A stretch of 56,439 nucleotides of DNA from Allgaiera indica (GCF_900106675.1 NZ_FNOB01000024.1:1-56439); one strand, 5' to 3'; shown: positions 18,106 through 26,455, counted from the stretch's first letter. Made by a program: numbers and translations. Notes: generated from the sequence alone by a model not told the origin.

Positions 18106-18600
18106 TCAAGCCGCTCTTCCGCAATGAGACGGCTTCGCGGGCGTTGCATCCTGCACGCGCTCCCCTACCAGTCCGAAGAATCGGGGGCCCGACCAGCGGG
18201 CCCCCGTAATCTTCCGGGCGATGGCGGAGAGCGAGACATATCGCTCCCCGGCCATCAGGAATCCGCCGTCGATCACCTCGACAGTCCAGGTGCGACCCTG
18301 CCATTCCCGGACCAGTTTCGCGCCAGGGCGCAGTTTTGTGCCAACGGACGCCCGGGATGCGCTGCCGGCGGCGATGCGATCCAGATCCTCCAGCGTTCGG
18401 ATCTTGGGGCCTCCGAGAACCTGGCACTGCAGTTCAAAGGTGAGCGCGCGGCGCAAGAACGGTAGCGAGAGATTCTTCGGGGGAGGTGCTCCGATTACCT
18501 CGCGCCAGAGGTCGAGCAGGGCAGCGCGATCTGCGGTTTCGACTGCAGCAAGAGCCTCGGGTAGGTCCTCTACTGCAACCAGCCGATCGGCCGGATTCAT
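18106..18600 (-). CDS. DUF2924 family protein
   Basis: A 164-residue protein with the DUF2924 pattern: LLDLWREVIGAPPPKNLS near residue 25, FLRRALTFELQC, LRPGAKLVREWQGRTW, and a C-terminal SAIARKITGARWSGPRFFGL. The family is found almost only beside large serine recombinases and DUF3489 proteins in alphaproteobacteria, and its biochemical role is unknown. The ATG at 18600 overlaps the DUF3489 stop (ATGA), and its own stop lies one base before the recombinase start, so the three genes are translationally coupled. The longer frame to 18762 has no supported start. An 8-bp perfect inverted repeat at 18183-18205 lies inside the coding sequence and is probably incidental to the Trp-Ser-Gly-Pro codons. 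Confidence 0.85.
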   Translation of the reverse strand: MNPADRLVAVEDLPEALAAVETADRAALLDLWREVIGAPPPKNLSLPFLRRALTFELQCQVLGGPKIRTLEDLDRIAAGSASRASVGTKLRPGAKLVREWQGRTWTVEVIDGGFLMAGERYVSLSAIARKITGARWSGPRFFGLVGERVQDATPAKPSHCGRAA

Positions 18601-18923
18601 TGGTTGGCCTCCGTGCTGCTGCTGGCGTTCGCATCGGGACCAGAGTTGAGGACAATCCGATATATCAGCCCAGAGGCGCCATCTGCAGGCTTCGCCGTTT
18701 CGACCCCGTATCCTGCTTTGCGCAGCCCGGTGATCGCCGCGCGGGTCGTATGCGGTTGCCAACCGAGCGCCGAGCTGATCGCAGTAATCGTGGTGCCGCC
18801 ATCGCGCCTCAGCATGCTGATCAGCCGGTCCTTCTTGCTCGCTTTGCTGGCCGAAGCTTCCGTTTCGATCGTTTCGCTAGTGACTTCGGTTGTGTCGGCT
18901 GTGGTCGTGGGTTTCTTCGCCAT
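18597..18923 (-). CDS. DUF3489 family winged-helix-like protein
   Basis: A 108-residue protein. A Thr/Ser/Glu-rich N-terminal tail of about 35 residues is followed by a small winged-helix-like DUF3489 domain: RLISMLRRDGGTTITAISSA, then LGWQPHTTRAAITGLRKAGY. Such domains bind DNA, so it may be the regulator or accessory factor of the recombinase. The ATG at 18923 has an AGGAGG sequence just upstream, the best ribosome-binding site of this block. It is the first gene of a three-gene overlapping operon with DUF2924 and the serine recombinase. Confidence 0.85.
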   Translation of the reverse strand: MAKKPTTTADTTEVTSETIETEASASKASKKDRLISMLRRDGGTTITAISSALGWQPHTTRAAITGLRKAGYGVETAKPADGASGLIYRIVLNSGPDANASSSTEANQ

Positions 18924-19261
18924 GGTTGGCCTCCTGGTTGGGGCCGGATCCATCCCGGCCTTCCTACCAGGCAGAGCCCGGAGTTCCGGGCAGTGACGCC
19001 GAACGAACCCGCCGTGTCGGCATGACCTGACTACCGCTTGCGGGGCCGACGAAGTCGAGCGGGAAATTGCAGGCGGGCGGAACGGCGGAATGGAGACCCT
19101 AGCTGCGTCAAGGACGAATGATCGGTTCGGGCCGAAAGCGGGCCGGCAGACTGCGGGCAGCGGAGGTGCTCAAGCCGATGGGGTGGATGGCTCCTGCTCC
19201 AACCGGCGTCGCAATGCGCCATGATGCAGGTGTCATCGACTGCTGAGAGAGGAGCCACCCA
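18924..19261. other. Intergenic region and left flank of the IS110 remnant
   Basis: About 340 bases between the divergent DUF3489 and IS110 starts. The GC-rich stretch before 19262 probably contains the left end of the insertion sequence, but IS110 elements lack clear terminal inverted repeats and I cannot fix the boundary. The DUF3489 operon promoter should also lie here; none is evident. Confidence 0.35.
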
Positions 19262-20108
19262 ATGCAGGTTACAGCAGTCGGCCTCGATCTGGCCAAGAAC
19301 GTCTTCCAGGTTCACGGGATCACATCGGACGGGAAGGTGGTGTTCAATCGCCCGCTTCGTTGACGCGGAGGCGATCTGCGAGGCGGTCACCCGTCCGACG
19401 ATGCGGTTCGTGGAGATCAAGTCTACCGATCAACAGGCACTGCTGTCGCTGCACCGTGCGCGGGATCTCATCGTTCGCCAACGCACCCAGTTGATCAACG
19501 CGCTGCGCAGCCTGCTTGCGGAGTTCGGGGTCTATATCGCTCGGGGCTTGGCGCGGGTGATCACCTTTGCCCGAGGCGTGACGGAGGGTGCGGAACTTGA
19601 GCTTCCCTCAGTCGCGAAGGACGTGATCGAGAACCTGTGCCAACAGCTGGGTGCTCTCCACGGACAGGTTCGCTGGTATGAGGTGCGGCTACGGGTGGAG
19701 GCCCGGCGCGATGCGCGGGTCCGGCTTTTGCAGACTATCCCGGGGGTCGGCGCTGTGACGGCGTCAGCGATTGCCGCGAGCGTCGGCGACGGTCATCAGT
19801 TCAGAAATGGCCGCGAGTTCGCCGCCTGGCTCGGGCTGACGCCGGTTAACAAGTCGAGCGGCGGGAAGGAGCGATTGGGCCGGATTACCAAGATGGGTGA
19901 CCAATATCTGCGCCAACTCCTCGTCGTCGGCATGACGTCGCTCGTCCGCCAGACGCGGTCTCACCCGGAACGGGCCAGCAAATGGCTGACAGCTCTTCTG
20001 GAGCGCAAACCCGCGCGTGTGGCGACGGTGGCGATGGCGAACAAGACAGCCCGGATCGTTTGGGCCGTTTTGACGAGAAACGAGCCCTATTCGCCAAGAA
20101 CTGCCTAA
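19262..20108 (+). pseudogene. IS110-family transposase with internal out-of-frame deletion
   Basis: The N-terminus is typical of IS110 (VGLDLAKNVFQVHG, first catalytic Asp) but reads for only 33 codons to a TGA at 19361. Coding then continues in another frame from DAEAICEAV at 19362 to the end, including the Tnp_20 region TIPGVGAVTASAIAASVG and KMGDQYLRQLL. The join CTTCGTTGACGCGG lies between the codons for FNRPL and the DAEAICEAV segment. The missing part (roughly 50 residues judged against the family pattern) should contain the second and third acidic residues of the DEDD site. The gene is therefore inactive. It sits between the recombinase block and the Septu genes and marks an old insertion boundary. 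Confidence 0.85.
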
Positions 20109-20515
20109 GACCACTTGAGAAACACGAGATAGCAAGACCTGCGAGATGATGGTGCCACAGTCAGCCGCAACAACCAGGACACCCCGCCGAATGTCCCGGG
20201 CGCCATTGCCCGTTAAGCCGAATGGGACCTGGTTTGCGGAACCCATCAGGGCCAGCGGTCAAAAACCGCGCAAACAGGCCGGACACACGACTGCTTCTGA
20301 CCAGCGCACAGATCATCTCAGAAATGTCTTGCTATGCAGGAGCCATCCACACAGGACGTTCGCCACCGTCGCTGCCCGTCTCACCTGCCACGACCCGCTC
20401 GCGGAGTTGCCGAAGCACATTCAGTTCACTGAGGTCTTTCAGCCTGCAAATGAGGCATGGCGTTTACAGGCGCATCATCTATAGATTTGGACATGCCCAA
20501 CCGAGATACAAAACC
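20109..20515. other. IS110 right flank and Septu promoter region
   Basis: About 400 bases after the transposase remnant. The first part probably belongs to the insertion sequence's right end, which is non-coding in this family. The Septu promoter should lie just before 20516. No confident promoter, hairpin or additional gene is visible; an upstream extension of the PtuA frame to 20222 lacks coding character. Confidence 0.4.
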
Positions 20516-21778
20516 ATGATCCTACGATATCTCGACCTGAAAGAGTTTCGTGGCTTCCGCGATGAGCGCATCGAGTTTGATCCGCAGCTCACGGTCATTG
20601 TTGGCGCCAATGGTGCCGGCAAGAGCAGCGTGCTCGATGCTCTTTGGGTGCTCCTAGATCAATATTCGGCGCGCCTGCTCGATGCGCGTACGAGCGCGAG
20701 ACGACTGAGCGACAGCGATGCGAGGCTGGGGTCCGGCGAAACACTGATCCGCGTTGCCGTCGACGACGAAGGCAAAGAGGTACGCTGGGCGCTGCGGAAG
20801 CAAGGCCCGAAGCAACGTGTTCTCCGGCCGACCGGAAGTGAACTGGCAGGCCTTAACGAGTTCGTCTACGCGATTGCCGATCAGGCGCTCGGCGAGGCCA
20901 ACTATCTTAGCGATGCAGCGCTGCCAATCTATTATAATCAGCGCCGCGCACTGGCCGAAGTTCCGCAACGCAAGCGATCGAAGGCCAAGCACACCGCTCG
21001 GGATGCTTTTGTGGAGAGCCGCAGCGAACGCGGCCTTGATTTTCGTGGATTCGTTTATTGGTTCGAGGAGCGCGAGACCGAGGAGCTAAGAGCTCAGCGT
21101 GGAAACCGCGACTACGAGGATCCCCAACTGGCATCTGTTCGAAATGCGATCCGCGAGGCAACAGGGCTTGCGAATTTGAGCTATCGATCCATCCCACCTC
21201 GGGGGCTGATGGTTACGAAGCAGGGTGTTGAACTCCGAGTCGACCAACTCTCAACCGGCGAACGGGTGTTCCTCGCTATGGCCGGCGATCTGGCGCGACG
21301 CCTTGCGATGCTGGCCGGAGATCGGCCAAAACCGCAGCAAATGCGCGCTCTTGTCCTCATCGACGAGGTCGAGCTTCACCTGCACCCAATATGGCAACGG
21401 AAAATTCTCCCTTGGATGCTGAAAGCATTCCCGCACTGCCAATTCATCGTCACGACGCACTCGCCCCAAGTGATTGGCGACGTCGAGGCGTACCACATTA
21501 GGGTTCTTGAATTCGCACCCGAAGGCAACCGAGTGCACCAAGTTTCTGCTAGTAAGGGACGCGACAGTAATTACCTTCTTCTAAGTGTGTTCGGGACGGA
21601 CGAGCGCAGCGCTGGCGCAAAGAAGTCACTTGCAGCTTTCGAAAAGGCTCTTCGAGAGGACGATCTCAACGAGGCTGAATTTCAATTGGAGAAATTGGCA
21701 GAACAAATGGAGGGATCGGCTCCCGAGGTATCGATTGCGCGGTCTCGACTCCAGCGGCAGAAAGCGGCCGGCTCTTGA
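20516..21778 (+). CDS. ptuA: Septu ATPase PtuA
   Basis: A 420-residue ABC/RecF-like ATPase. Walker A, VGANGAGKSSVLDAL, lies near residue 30, the ABC signature LSTGERVFLAMAGDLARR near 250, Walker B VLIDEVELHLHP near 285 and the H-loop VTTHSPQVIG near 315. In Septu systems PtuA oligomerises, binds nucleotide and controls the HNH nuclease PtuB. The next gene here is exactly such an HNH protein, its start overlapping this stop. The ATG at 20516 is chosen because FRGF and the P-loop fall where the family begins. The same ATPase-HNH pair also serves some retrons, but no reverse transcriptase gene is nearby. Confidence 0.88.
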   Translation: MILRYLDLKEFRGFRDERIEFDPQLTVIVGANGAGKSSVLDALWVLLDQYSARLLDARTSARRLSDSDARLGSGETLIRVAVDDEGKEVRWALRKQGPKQRVLRPTGSELAGLNEFVYAIADQALGEANYLSDAALPIYYNQRRALAEVPQRKRSKAKHTARDAFVESRSERGLDFRGFVYWFEERETEELRAQRGNRDYEDPQLASVRNAIREATGLANLSYRSIPPRGLMVTKQGVELRVDQLSTGERVFLAMAGDLARRLAMLAGDRPKPQQMRALVLIDEVELHLHPIWQRKILPWMLKAFPHCQFIVTTHSPQVIGDVEAYHIRVLEFAPEGNRVHQVSASKGRDSNYLLLSVFGTDERSAGAKKSLAAFEKALREDDLNEAEFQLEKLAEQMEGSAPEVSIARSRLQRQKAAGS

Positions 21779-22410
21779 AGGGGAGCACGAAGGGGGCCGC
21801 GCCTGGGATTTTGGCGAAGTATATCCAGGAACCTCCTTTGTCTTGGAGCTCGCTTCAAAATCCGGACAAACAAGTCATACTCGCTGCCTTGCTCGCCGAG
21901 CAGCATAATGTCTGCGTCTATTGTGGAAAGCGGATCACGACTGACTTTGGCAGCTCTCATATCGAGCACTTCCGGCCTCAGTCGGTGCATGAAAATCGCC
22001 GCTTCGATTGGAAAAACCTCTTTGCCAGCTGTGGCCCCACCGGCTTACGAAATATGCCGCGCATTTGCGGAGATTATAAGGAAAACTGGGATCCCGTTGG
22101 GCATGTTGAGCCCACAGACCCCCTATGCGAAAAAAAGTTCGAATATGATGGAAATGGTGAAATTTGGCCGGCGGCTATCGGAGATGACCACGCAAAGATC
22201 ATGATCGACAAGCTCAATCTTGGCGAGCAGAGCCTTTGTTATGAACGCTTCCTTATCGTTGCTGAGATTGAGGACCGTATCAATGATGGTACGATTGATG
22301 CCACCAATCAGGCAGCAGAGATCGCGCTGTGGCGGAGGGTTGACGCGAACGGTGTGGCGATCAGCTATGGTCACGTCGCGGCACGCTATCTTGAGGATCA
22401 GGTCCTGTAA
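21775..22410 (+). CDS. ptuB: Septu HNH nuclease PtuB
   Basis: A 211-residue HNH endonuclease. CVYCGKRI lies near residue 46 with a second cysteine pair further on (FASC and RICGDY). The HNH core HIEHFRPQS is near 63, followed by FDWKNLF. The TTG start at 21775 overlaps the TGA of ptuA, and the resulting N-terminus KGSTKGAAPGIL matches the usual start of this family. PtuB is the degradative half of Septu and is held in check by PtuA until infection is sensed. The gene ends in TAA, and about 210 bases separate it from the next defence gene, so the Septu operon has two genes. Confidence 0.88.
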   Translation: MKGSTKGAAPGILAKYIQEPPLSWSSLQNPDKQVILAALLAEQHNVCVYCGKRITTDFGSSHIEHFRPQSVHENRRFDWKNLFASCGPTGLRNMPRICGDYKENWDPVGHVEPTDPLCEKKFEYDGNGEIWPAAIGDDHAKIMIDKLNLGEQSLCYERFLIVAEIEDRINDGTIDATNQAAEIALWRRVDANGVAISYGHVAARYLEDQVL

Positions 22411-22620
22411 GCCCCCGATCACAATTCCAACCGCTTAGTTCGGCAAGCTTACAAATCGGCGACTTTCAGGCTCGCGGATCGGCCAGCTGAATGACTTGAA
22501 TGGGGGCGCTTATCTGTCGCGTTACGAATCCACTGCTCGGGGCGGCCCTCGTTGGGGGCACATTGCAGTTCTGAGCTTTCGCAGCCATTCTCTAACCCCA
22601 GCGAGGAACAAGGGGTGAAA

Positions 22621-23886
22621 ATGGCCGAATACAGGGTTAGCCGCAGCGGCGTCGTGCTCGAATATCGCGCGACGCTTCAGGGCAATGCTTGGATCATGGA
22701 TGAACTTAAGAAGGGCGAAGTCGAGATCAGCTCGGCGTTCACCTTCAGGCCCGACGATCTGCTCGTGAAGCCAACGCAAGAAGAGGTCGAGAACGATTTC
22801 CTGTTCACCTATCGCTTCCGCCTCGCCGTCGCCAGTTCGGGTTACTATTTCATCTCCGGCCGCAAGCTCGACATTGAGCAGGACGTGCTCATCGCCAAGA
22901 GCGGGGTCGAGTGGCGGCGCAAGCTGTTCGTTGCTGAGCGAAACATCTCGATCTTCAAGCGGATTGCGAAGCTGATTCCGGAAGCGGAGGAGATCATCAT
23001 TGGCGGGAAGCGCGAGGATGCCATTCCTATCGAGGTGTTCGAAGACCTGATCGCGCGCTTCCCCAACACCTATGAGATGGACCGCTACGCCGAGGCGCGG
23101 GTCACCAATATCATCGGCGAATATATCGAGCCTGAGCGCGACTTTCGGGAGCAGTACGAGGCCTATCTGAGCAAACGCAAATCGCGGCGTAGCGACACGC
23201 CGCTACACGCCAAGGAGTTGCTCACCACCGAGATCGAGAAGTTCCAATTTGTCCGGGACACGCTCAAGGCGTGGCTTAAGGCCGGGGAAAAGAGCGAGGA
23301 TCAGTGGCAGAAGGCACTGCTCTCCATCCTGCCGCTGATCTTCCCGAAGTATGTCGCGGTGATCGAAAAGGTGCCGATCGACGATCGCTACACGACGCCT
23401 GGCAAGGTCCGCCACCGCGAGATCGACATCGCGCTCGTCGACGTGAACGGCAATATTGACGTGATCGAAATCAAGAAGCCAGAAGCCGGCATCCTGCTTA
23501 GGAAGACGCCCTACCGCGGCAACTATGTGCCTACTGGCACACTGTCCGGGACGATCATGCAGGCCGAGAAATATTTGTTCCACCTTAGCAAGGGCGGCCC
23601 GGCGGCCGAAGAGAAGATCACCTTGAAATTCAGGAAGTTGCTTCCGCCCAATCTCAGAATCCGCATCACCAACCCTAAGGCGATGTGCATCCTCGGGCGG
23701 GATCGGAAGGATAATGGCCATCAGGTGTTCAACGAAGGACAGTCTGGGGACCTGGAAGTGATCAAGCGCAAATACGCCAACATGATCGACATCATCACCT
23801 ATGACGATCTACTGCGCCGCCTCGACAACATCCTCGCGTCGCTGAAGCGCCGCAAGGCCAACGGACTGGATGCGACCACTCTCTAG
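22621..23886 (+). CDS. sduA: Shedu-type single-gene defence nuclease (DUF4263)
   Basis: A 421-residue protein. Its C-terminal half has the PD-(D/E)XK nuclease core of Shedu: REIDIALVDVNG near residue 265, then NIDVIEIKKPEA with the E-x-K pair, and GTIMQAEKYLFHL. The N-terminal half (about 1-200) is the variable part that usually gates activity by binding DNA ends or another trigger. Shedu acts alone, and no partner gene is adjacent here: Septu lies upstream and an opposing gene downstream. The ATG at 22621 follows an AAGGGGTG ribosome-binding sequence; an upstream extension to 22552 is unlikely. The stop is TAG, evidence that amber is a normal stop codon in this DNA. Confidence 0.78.
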   Translation: MAEYRVSRSGVVLEYRATLQGNAWIMDELKKGEVEISSAFTFRPDDLLVKPTQEEVENDFLFTYRFRLAVASSGYYFISGRKLDIEQDVLIAKSGVEWRRKLFVAERNISIFKRIAKLIPEAEEIIIGGKREDAIPIEVFEDLIARFPNTYEMDRYAEARVTNIIGEYIEPERDFREQYEAYLSKRKSRRSDTPLHAKELLTTEIEKFQFVRDTLKAWLKAGEKSEDQWQKALLSILPLIFPKYVAVIEKVPIDDRYTTPGKVRHREIDIALVDVNGNIDVIEIKKPEAGILLRKTPYRGNYVPTGTLSGTIMQAEKYLFHLSKGGPAAEEKITLKFRKLLPPNLRIRITNPKAMCILGRDRKDNGHQVFNEGQSGDLEVIKRKYANMIDIITYDDLLRRLDNILASLKRRKANGLDATTL

Positions 23887-24257
23887 AACCGTCAACTATT
23901 GGCCAGGGGTCGGACGCGCCGTAGAGCCTGCTGGCCGAACAACAGCGAGAAAGCGCGAAATAAGGGCGGCAGGGCCGCAGCTTCGAAATGGTCGAAGACC
24001 AATTCATCGAGCGGTGCGCGGTAGCACTAGGCGGCAGCCGAACGATTTTCGTTAGGGTGTATGAGTTGCGCGCTGCGCACTTCCACAATAGTGGCCATTT
24101 GCGGCCTTGTCGAACGTGAGGGACGAACGACCGCTATCGAGATTGCCCGCCTTCTTGTTCAATGACAGATTAGGGGCGCGAAGCGGGCTTTGATATTGAG
24201 GCCGTCAAACGGCCGCAATGGGCAAACCCATCATACACCATCGCCTTCTGATCGGCG
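23887..24257. other. Intergenic region with a small hairpin
   Basis: About 370 bases between two convergent genes. A perfect inverted repeat, GGCCGT-CAA-ACGGCC, at 24200-24214 could form a short hairpin, but no T-run follows on either strand, so a terminator role is weak. I see no gene here. Confidence 0.4.
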
Positions 24258-24536
24258 CTAGCTATCCAGATACTGTTCGACTTGGGACAGAGACTGCTCG
24301 GCAACCTTTGCTATTTCCAGGATCTCGCGGAGCAGCTCCCTCGCTTCCTCTCGGCTGAGTCCGAAACGCTGGCCCTCCACCGCCAAAGCCGCGCAGTCCT
24401 CGAATTGCGCGGTCAGCCGTGCGAAAATCTCCTATATCTCGATGTCCTGCACGGTTTCGGCTCCAAACCTCTGGCGGATAAACACCGCTTCCCTTGGGGT
24501 CAGAGTCCAGTCATTTCCCCCGCCGGCGGAGCTCGC
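24258..24536 (-). pseudogene. Possible broken small gene with in-frame amber codons
   Basis: This stretch is in the same phase as the HhH-GPD-like gene, directly after its TAG. It reads NDWTLTPREAVFIRQRFGAE, then a TAG at 24434-24432, then a protein-like helical stretch (EEARELLREILEIAKVAEQS) to a TAG at 24260-24258. Treating the middle TAG as a mutated CAG gives a coherent polypeptide of about 85 residues. The first part faintly resembles a sigma region 4 helix-turn-helix. No good start codon is visible, so I regard it as a decayed remnant. No function is assigned. Confidence 0.3.
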
Positions 24537-25304
24537 CTATGCCGTTCCGGCGACCGCGCGCTGTCCCCTCTGGTGCTGCCAGATCGCATGATCGAGGTTG
24601 AGCGGTGTCCAGTGATGCCCGCGCCGGGTCAGTTCCCGTGCGGCAAGTCGAACCAGGATCGCGGCCTGGCGAGGTCCTGGTTCGGTAGCCATTCCGAGGG
24701 CGCGAGCGACGAACCGCTGGATCATGCGATCGGGCTTGATGATGTCGTCGTCGCCCGCCAGCATCCTGAAATAGTCGAAGGCAATTCCGCTGCCTTGGCC
24801 GGGCAGGCCGAGGATGATAGCCTCGGCAAGCTCCAGTCGGTTTGGCGTGATGTCTGTAAATCTTTCGATCTCACATCGGAGCAGAGCTTCTGCAAACAGC
24901 TTGACCGCTTCCGCTTTCAATATTCCTGAAGTCGTCGAGGTGCGTTGACGGTTGCCAAAGAGCGTTTCGGCAGCGGTTTCCGACGTCACCCCGTCATAAA
25001 GGTCTAGCAGGTCCGACAAGCTGTGAGACCCGGCGCCGCGTTCGTCGCGAGAGGCCGCGAACTGTGGCCAGGCAGACTTGTCGCAGAAGCGCGCCACGGT
25101 GGCTTGCGTGGACGTGTATTTCACGCTGATCGAGAACACTGCGTCGATCACACAAAGTGGCAGCGAGGCATATCGGTATTCTTCGGAGACCCCGACAGGC
25201 ACCAAGCCGATTTCCTCAACATGGTCGGCAAGCATAACGACTGGGTTGCGGCGCTCGCGCGATACATTCGCAGTTACTTCCTTTGCCGTCGCAGTCTCTA
25301 CCAT
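24537..25304 (-). CDS. Divergent HhH-GPD-like (base-excision glycosylase fold) protein
   Basis: A 255-residue protein. Near residues 165-205, ILGLPGQGSGIAFDYFRM followed by IKPDRMIQRFV matches the helix-hairpin-helix and substrate Asp region of endonuclease III-like HhH-GPD proteins (LPGVG...VDTHV). The catalytic pattern is altered: Gln-Gly-Ser replaces Val-Gly-Pro, and Asp in KPDRM is the candidate catalytic Asp. There is no iron-sulfur cysteine cluster. It could be a DNA glycosylase acting on modified bases, or a non-catalytic DNA binder. The ATG at 25304 has only a weak ribosome-binding sequence; a later ATG is possible. It is divergent from an XRE regulator across a 124-base region with palindromes, a pattern seen for controlled toxic DNA enzymes. 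Confidence 0.6.
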   Translation of the reverse strand: MVETATAKEVTANVSRERRNPVVMLADHVEEIGLVPVGVSEEYRYASLPLCVIDAVFSISVKYTSTQATVARFCDKSAWPQFAASRDERGAGSHSLSDLLDLYDGVTSETAAETLFGNRQRTSTTSGILKAEAVKLFAEALLRCEIERFTDITPNRLELAEAIILGLPGQGSGIAFDYFRMLAGDDDIIKPDRMIQRFVARALGMATEPGPRQAAILVRLAARELTRRGHHWTPLNLDHAIWQHQRGQRAVAGTA

Positions 25305-25332
25305 TCTCGCAAACCCAATTTGTCGCCAATCA

Positions 25333-25402
25333 GTGACATTAGCAATGCTTGCGGGGCGCGGAGCGTCAAGCACGAATGTCACCGATCGTCTGTAGACGGA
25401 TC
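25333..25402. promoter_or_regulatory. Inverted repeats in the divergent HhH/XRE promoter region
   Basis: Two dyads lie between the divergent genes. GTGACATT at 25333-25340 is the exact reverse complement of AATGTCAC at 25375-25382, with GCTTG and CAAGC nested between them. A near-perfect palindrome at 25384-25402 centres on CGTCTGTAGACG. The second dyad lies 26 bases before the XRE start, where controller proteins of restriction systems autoregulate. Both could be operators for that XRE protein; this is inference from position and symmetry. Confidence 0.45.
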
Positions 25403-25428
25403 GGCGACATGGCTCGCCTTTGGGCGGC

Positions 25429-25644
25429 ATGGAAATACGCGCCCGCCTGAGCCAGAACATGCGCCGCCTGCGCCAGTCGAAAGGCTGGTCGCAGGAGGAG
25501 TTTGCGCATCAGGCAGGGCTTCACCGGACCTATGTCAGTGATCTTGAGCGTGGCGCGCGGAATCCGACCATCACGGTGGTCGACAAGCTGGCTGTGGCTC
25601 TGGGGGTTCCGGTGGGGGCACTCCTCGACGAGCAGCCCAATTAA
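25429..25644 (+). CDS. XRE-family helix-turn-helix regulator, controller-protein-like
   Basis: A 71-residue single-domain HTH_3 protein. The helix-turn-helix runs SQEEFAHQAGLHRTYVSDLE, followed by RGARNPTITVVDKLAVALGV, a classic Cro/C-protein fold. Its size matches controller proteins of restriction-modification systems, which bind palindromes in their own promoter. Palindromes are present just upstream, and the divergent neighbour is an HhH-GPD-like protein that it may control. I prefer the ATG at 25429 to the TTG at 25420. Downstream is an AT-rich gap with no terminator that I can defend. Confidence 0.85.
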   Translation: MEIRARLSQNMRRLRQSKGWSQEEFAHQAGLHRTYVSDLERGARNPTITVVDKLAVALGVPVGALLDEQPN

Positions 25645-25725
25645 TGCGCCGCCCCATATCTTGTACTGAGTTTTCCTTTAAGGCCGATATTGAGCGCAAA
25701 CATAATCGCCAAAATCCAGGCTAGT

Positions 25726-25802
25726 GCGTTTAAACGCTTAGGTATTTTTTGCAATCATTAGAGAAAAAAGTTCTTGCGCGATTGAATGTGCAATCCTAAA
25801 TA
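25726..25802 (+). promoter_or_regulatory. Palindrome and possible promoter upstream of the first RNA element
   Basis: In an AT-rich stretch, the perfect 12-base palindrome GCGTTTAAACGC lies at 25726-25737. TTGCGC at 25774-25779 is followed after 17 bases by TAAATA at 25797-25802, a plausible but weak sigma-70-type pair. Transcription from it would begin about 20 bases before the structured RNA element at 25831. Confidence 0.3.
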
Positions 25803-25830
25803 TTGTGTGCTTCATTGAAGCGGACGCGCG

Positions 25831-25910
25831 CAGTGATCGGGCTGAGAGGCTTACCGGTCTTGTGTCGAAAGACTTCGACCCTTCGCGTGGGGCCCTCGGG
25901 CTTAGCCTCC
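25831..25910 (+). ncRNA. Structured RNA element, copy A, in the leader of a ParB-like gene
   Basis: Three hairpins can be drawn: GATCGG with CCGGTC (25835-25859), GTCGAA-AGAC-TTCGAC (25864-25879) and GGCC-CTCG-GGCT (25891-25902). They are joined by CTTGTG and CCCTTCGC. The same layout recurs at 26501-26577 with different stem bases but preserved pairing. It ends 78 bases before the ATG of the ParB-like gene, so it may be a cis-acting leader or a separate small RNA. Confidence 0.55.
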
Positions 25911-25987
25911 ACTATCGGACTGGATTGCCGCGGCGCAAATACGCAGCGGCGCAAGTAGTCGCGCCCATTTGCGCGGCGTGCCTTTCT

Positions 25988-26455
25988 ATGGAGGATAATA
26001 AGGTGGCACAGAATAAAGTGGATCTGGAAACGTCTCTCGTGGCGTCGGAATTGCGCGACAAACTCTTCCGCGTAGATCCCCGCGGCCTCACCAGCACGGG
26101 TCTGCCGCAAAAGAAGCTTACGGAGAAATACGTCGCTCGCATTGTCGAAGGCCTCATCGCCGTCGGAGTCTGCACGCCTATTCTCGTGGACGATAAGGCT
26201 GGCATCTTCACGGGGCATGGTCTTGTTGCGGCAGCAAACGTGATGAGGCTCGACGACATTCCGGCGCTCAATTCCCGCGAACTGACGTCCGACGAATGGG
26301 AGATCTACATCTTCTCTGCGCGGCGCTTCTTCGACATCTCCGGGCTCGGCGAGACGGCGTTCAAGCGTGAGATGCAGCACATCCTGGAAGTCTTCGCACT
26401 CTGGCAAGCCGCGCAAGACAAGTATGCTAACGCCGAAGGTTCCAGCGCCGCCTGA
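25988..26455 (+). CDS. Degenerate ParB-like nuclease-domain protein
   Basis: A 155-residue protein with a ParB N-terminal-like fold. VARIVEGLIAVGVCTPILVD and GIFTGHGLVAAANVM, near residues 48-82, align with the ParB domain of the methyltransferase encoded downstream (IAASMRQFGF, GHGRVAAAKQL). In the conserved GHGR box the Arg is replaced by Leu, so nucleotide binding may be impaired. The C-terminal 60 residues are helical and unassigned. The ATG at 25988 starts a reasonable protein, and upstream codons in the same frame run through the structured RNA element. With that element it forms one half of a tandem duplication. It may be a prophage accessory protein. Confidence 0.65.
   Translation: MEDNKVAQNKVDLETSLVASELRDKLFRVDPRGLTSTGLPQKKLTEKYVARIVEGLIAVGVCTPILVDDKAGIFTGHGLVAAANVMRLDDIPALNSRELTSDEWEIYIFSARRFFDISGLGETAFKREMQHILEVFALWQAAQDKYANAEGSSAA

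Noticed and set aside
18183-18205. A perfect GGGGGCCC/GGGCCCCC hairpin as a terminator
   Set aside because: It lies well inside the DUF2924 coding sequence, no T-run follows, and the coupled recombinase start downstream argues against termination here.
20516-22410. A retron with ATPase-HNH effector
   Set aside because: No reverse transcriptase or structured retron RNA was found next to the pair, so plain Septu fits better.
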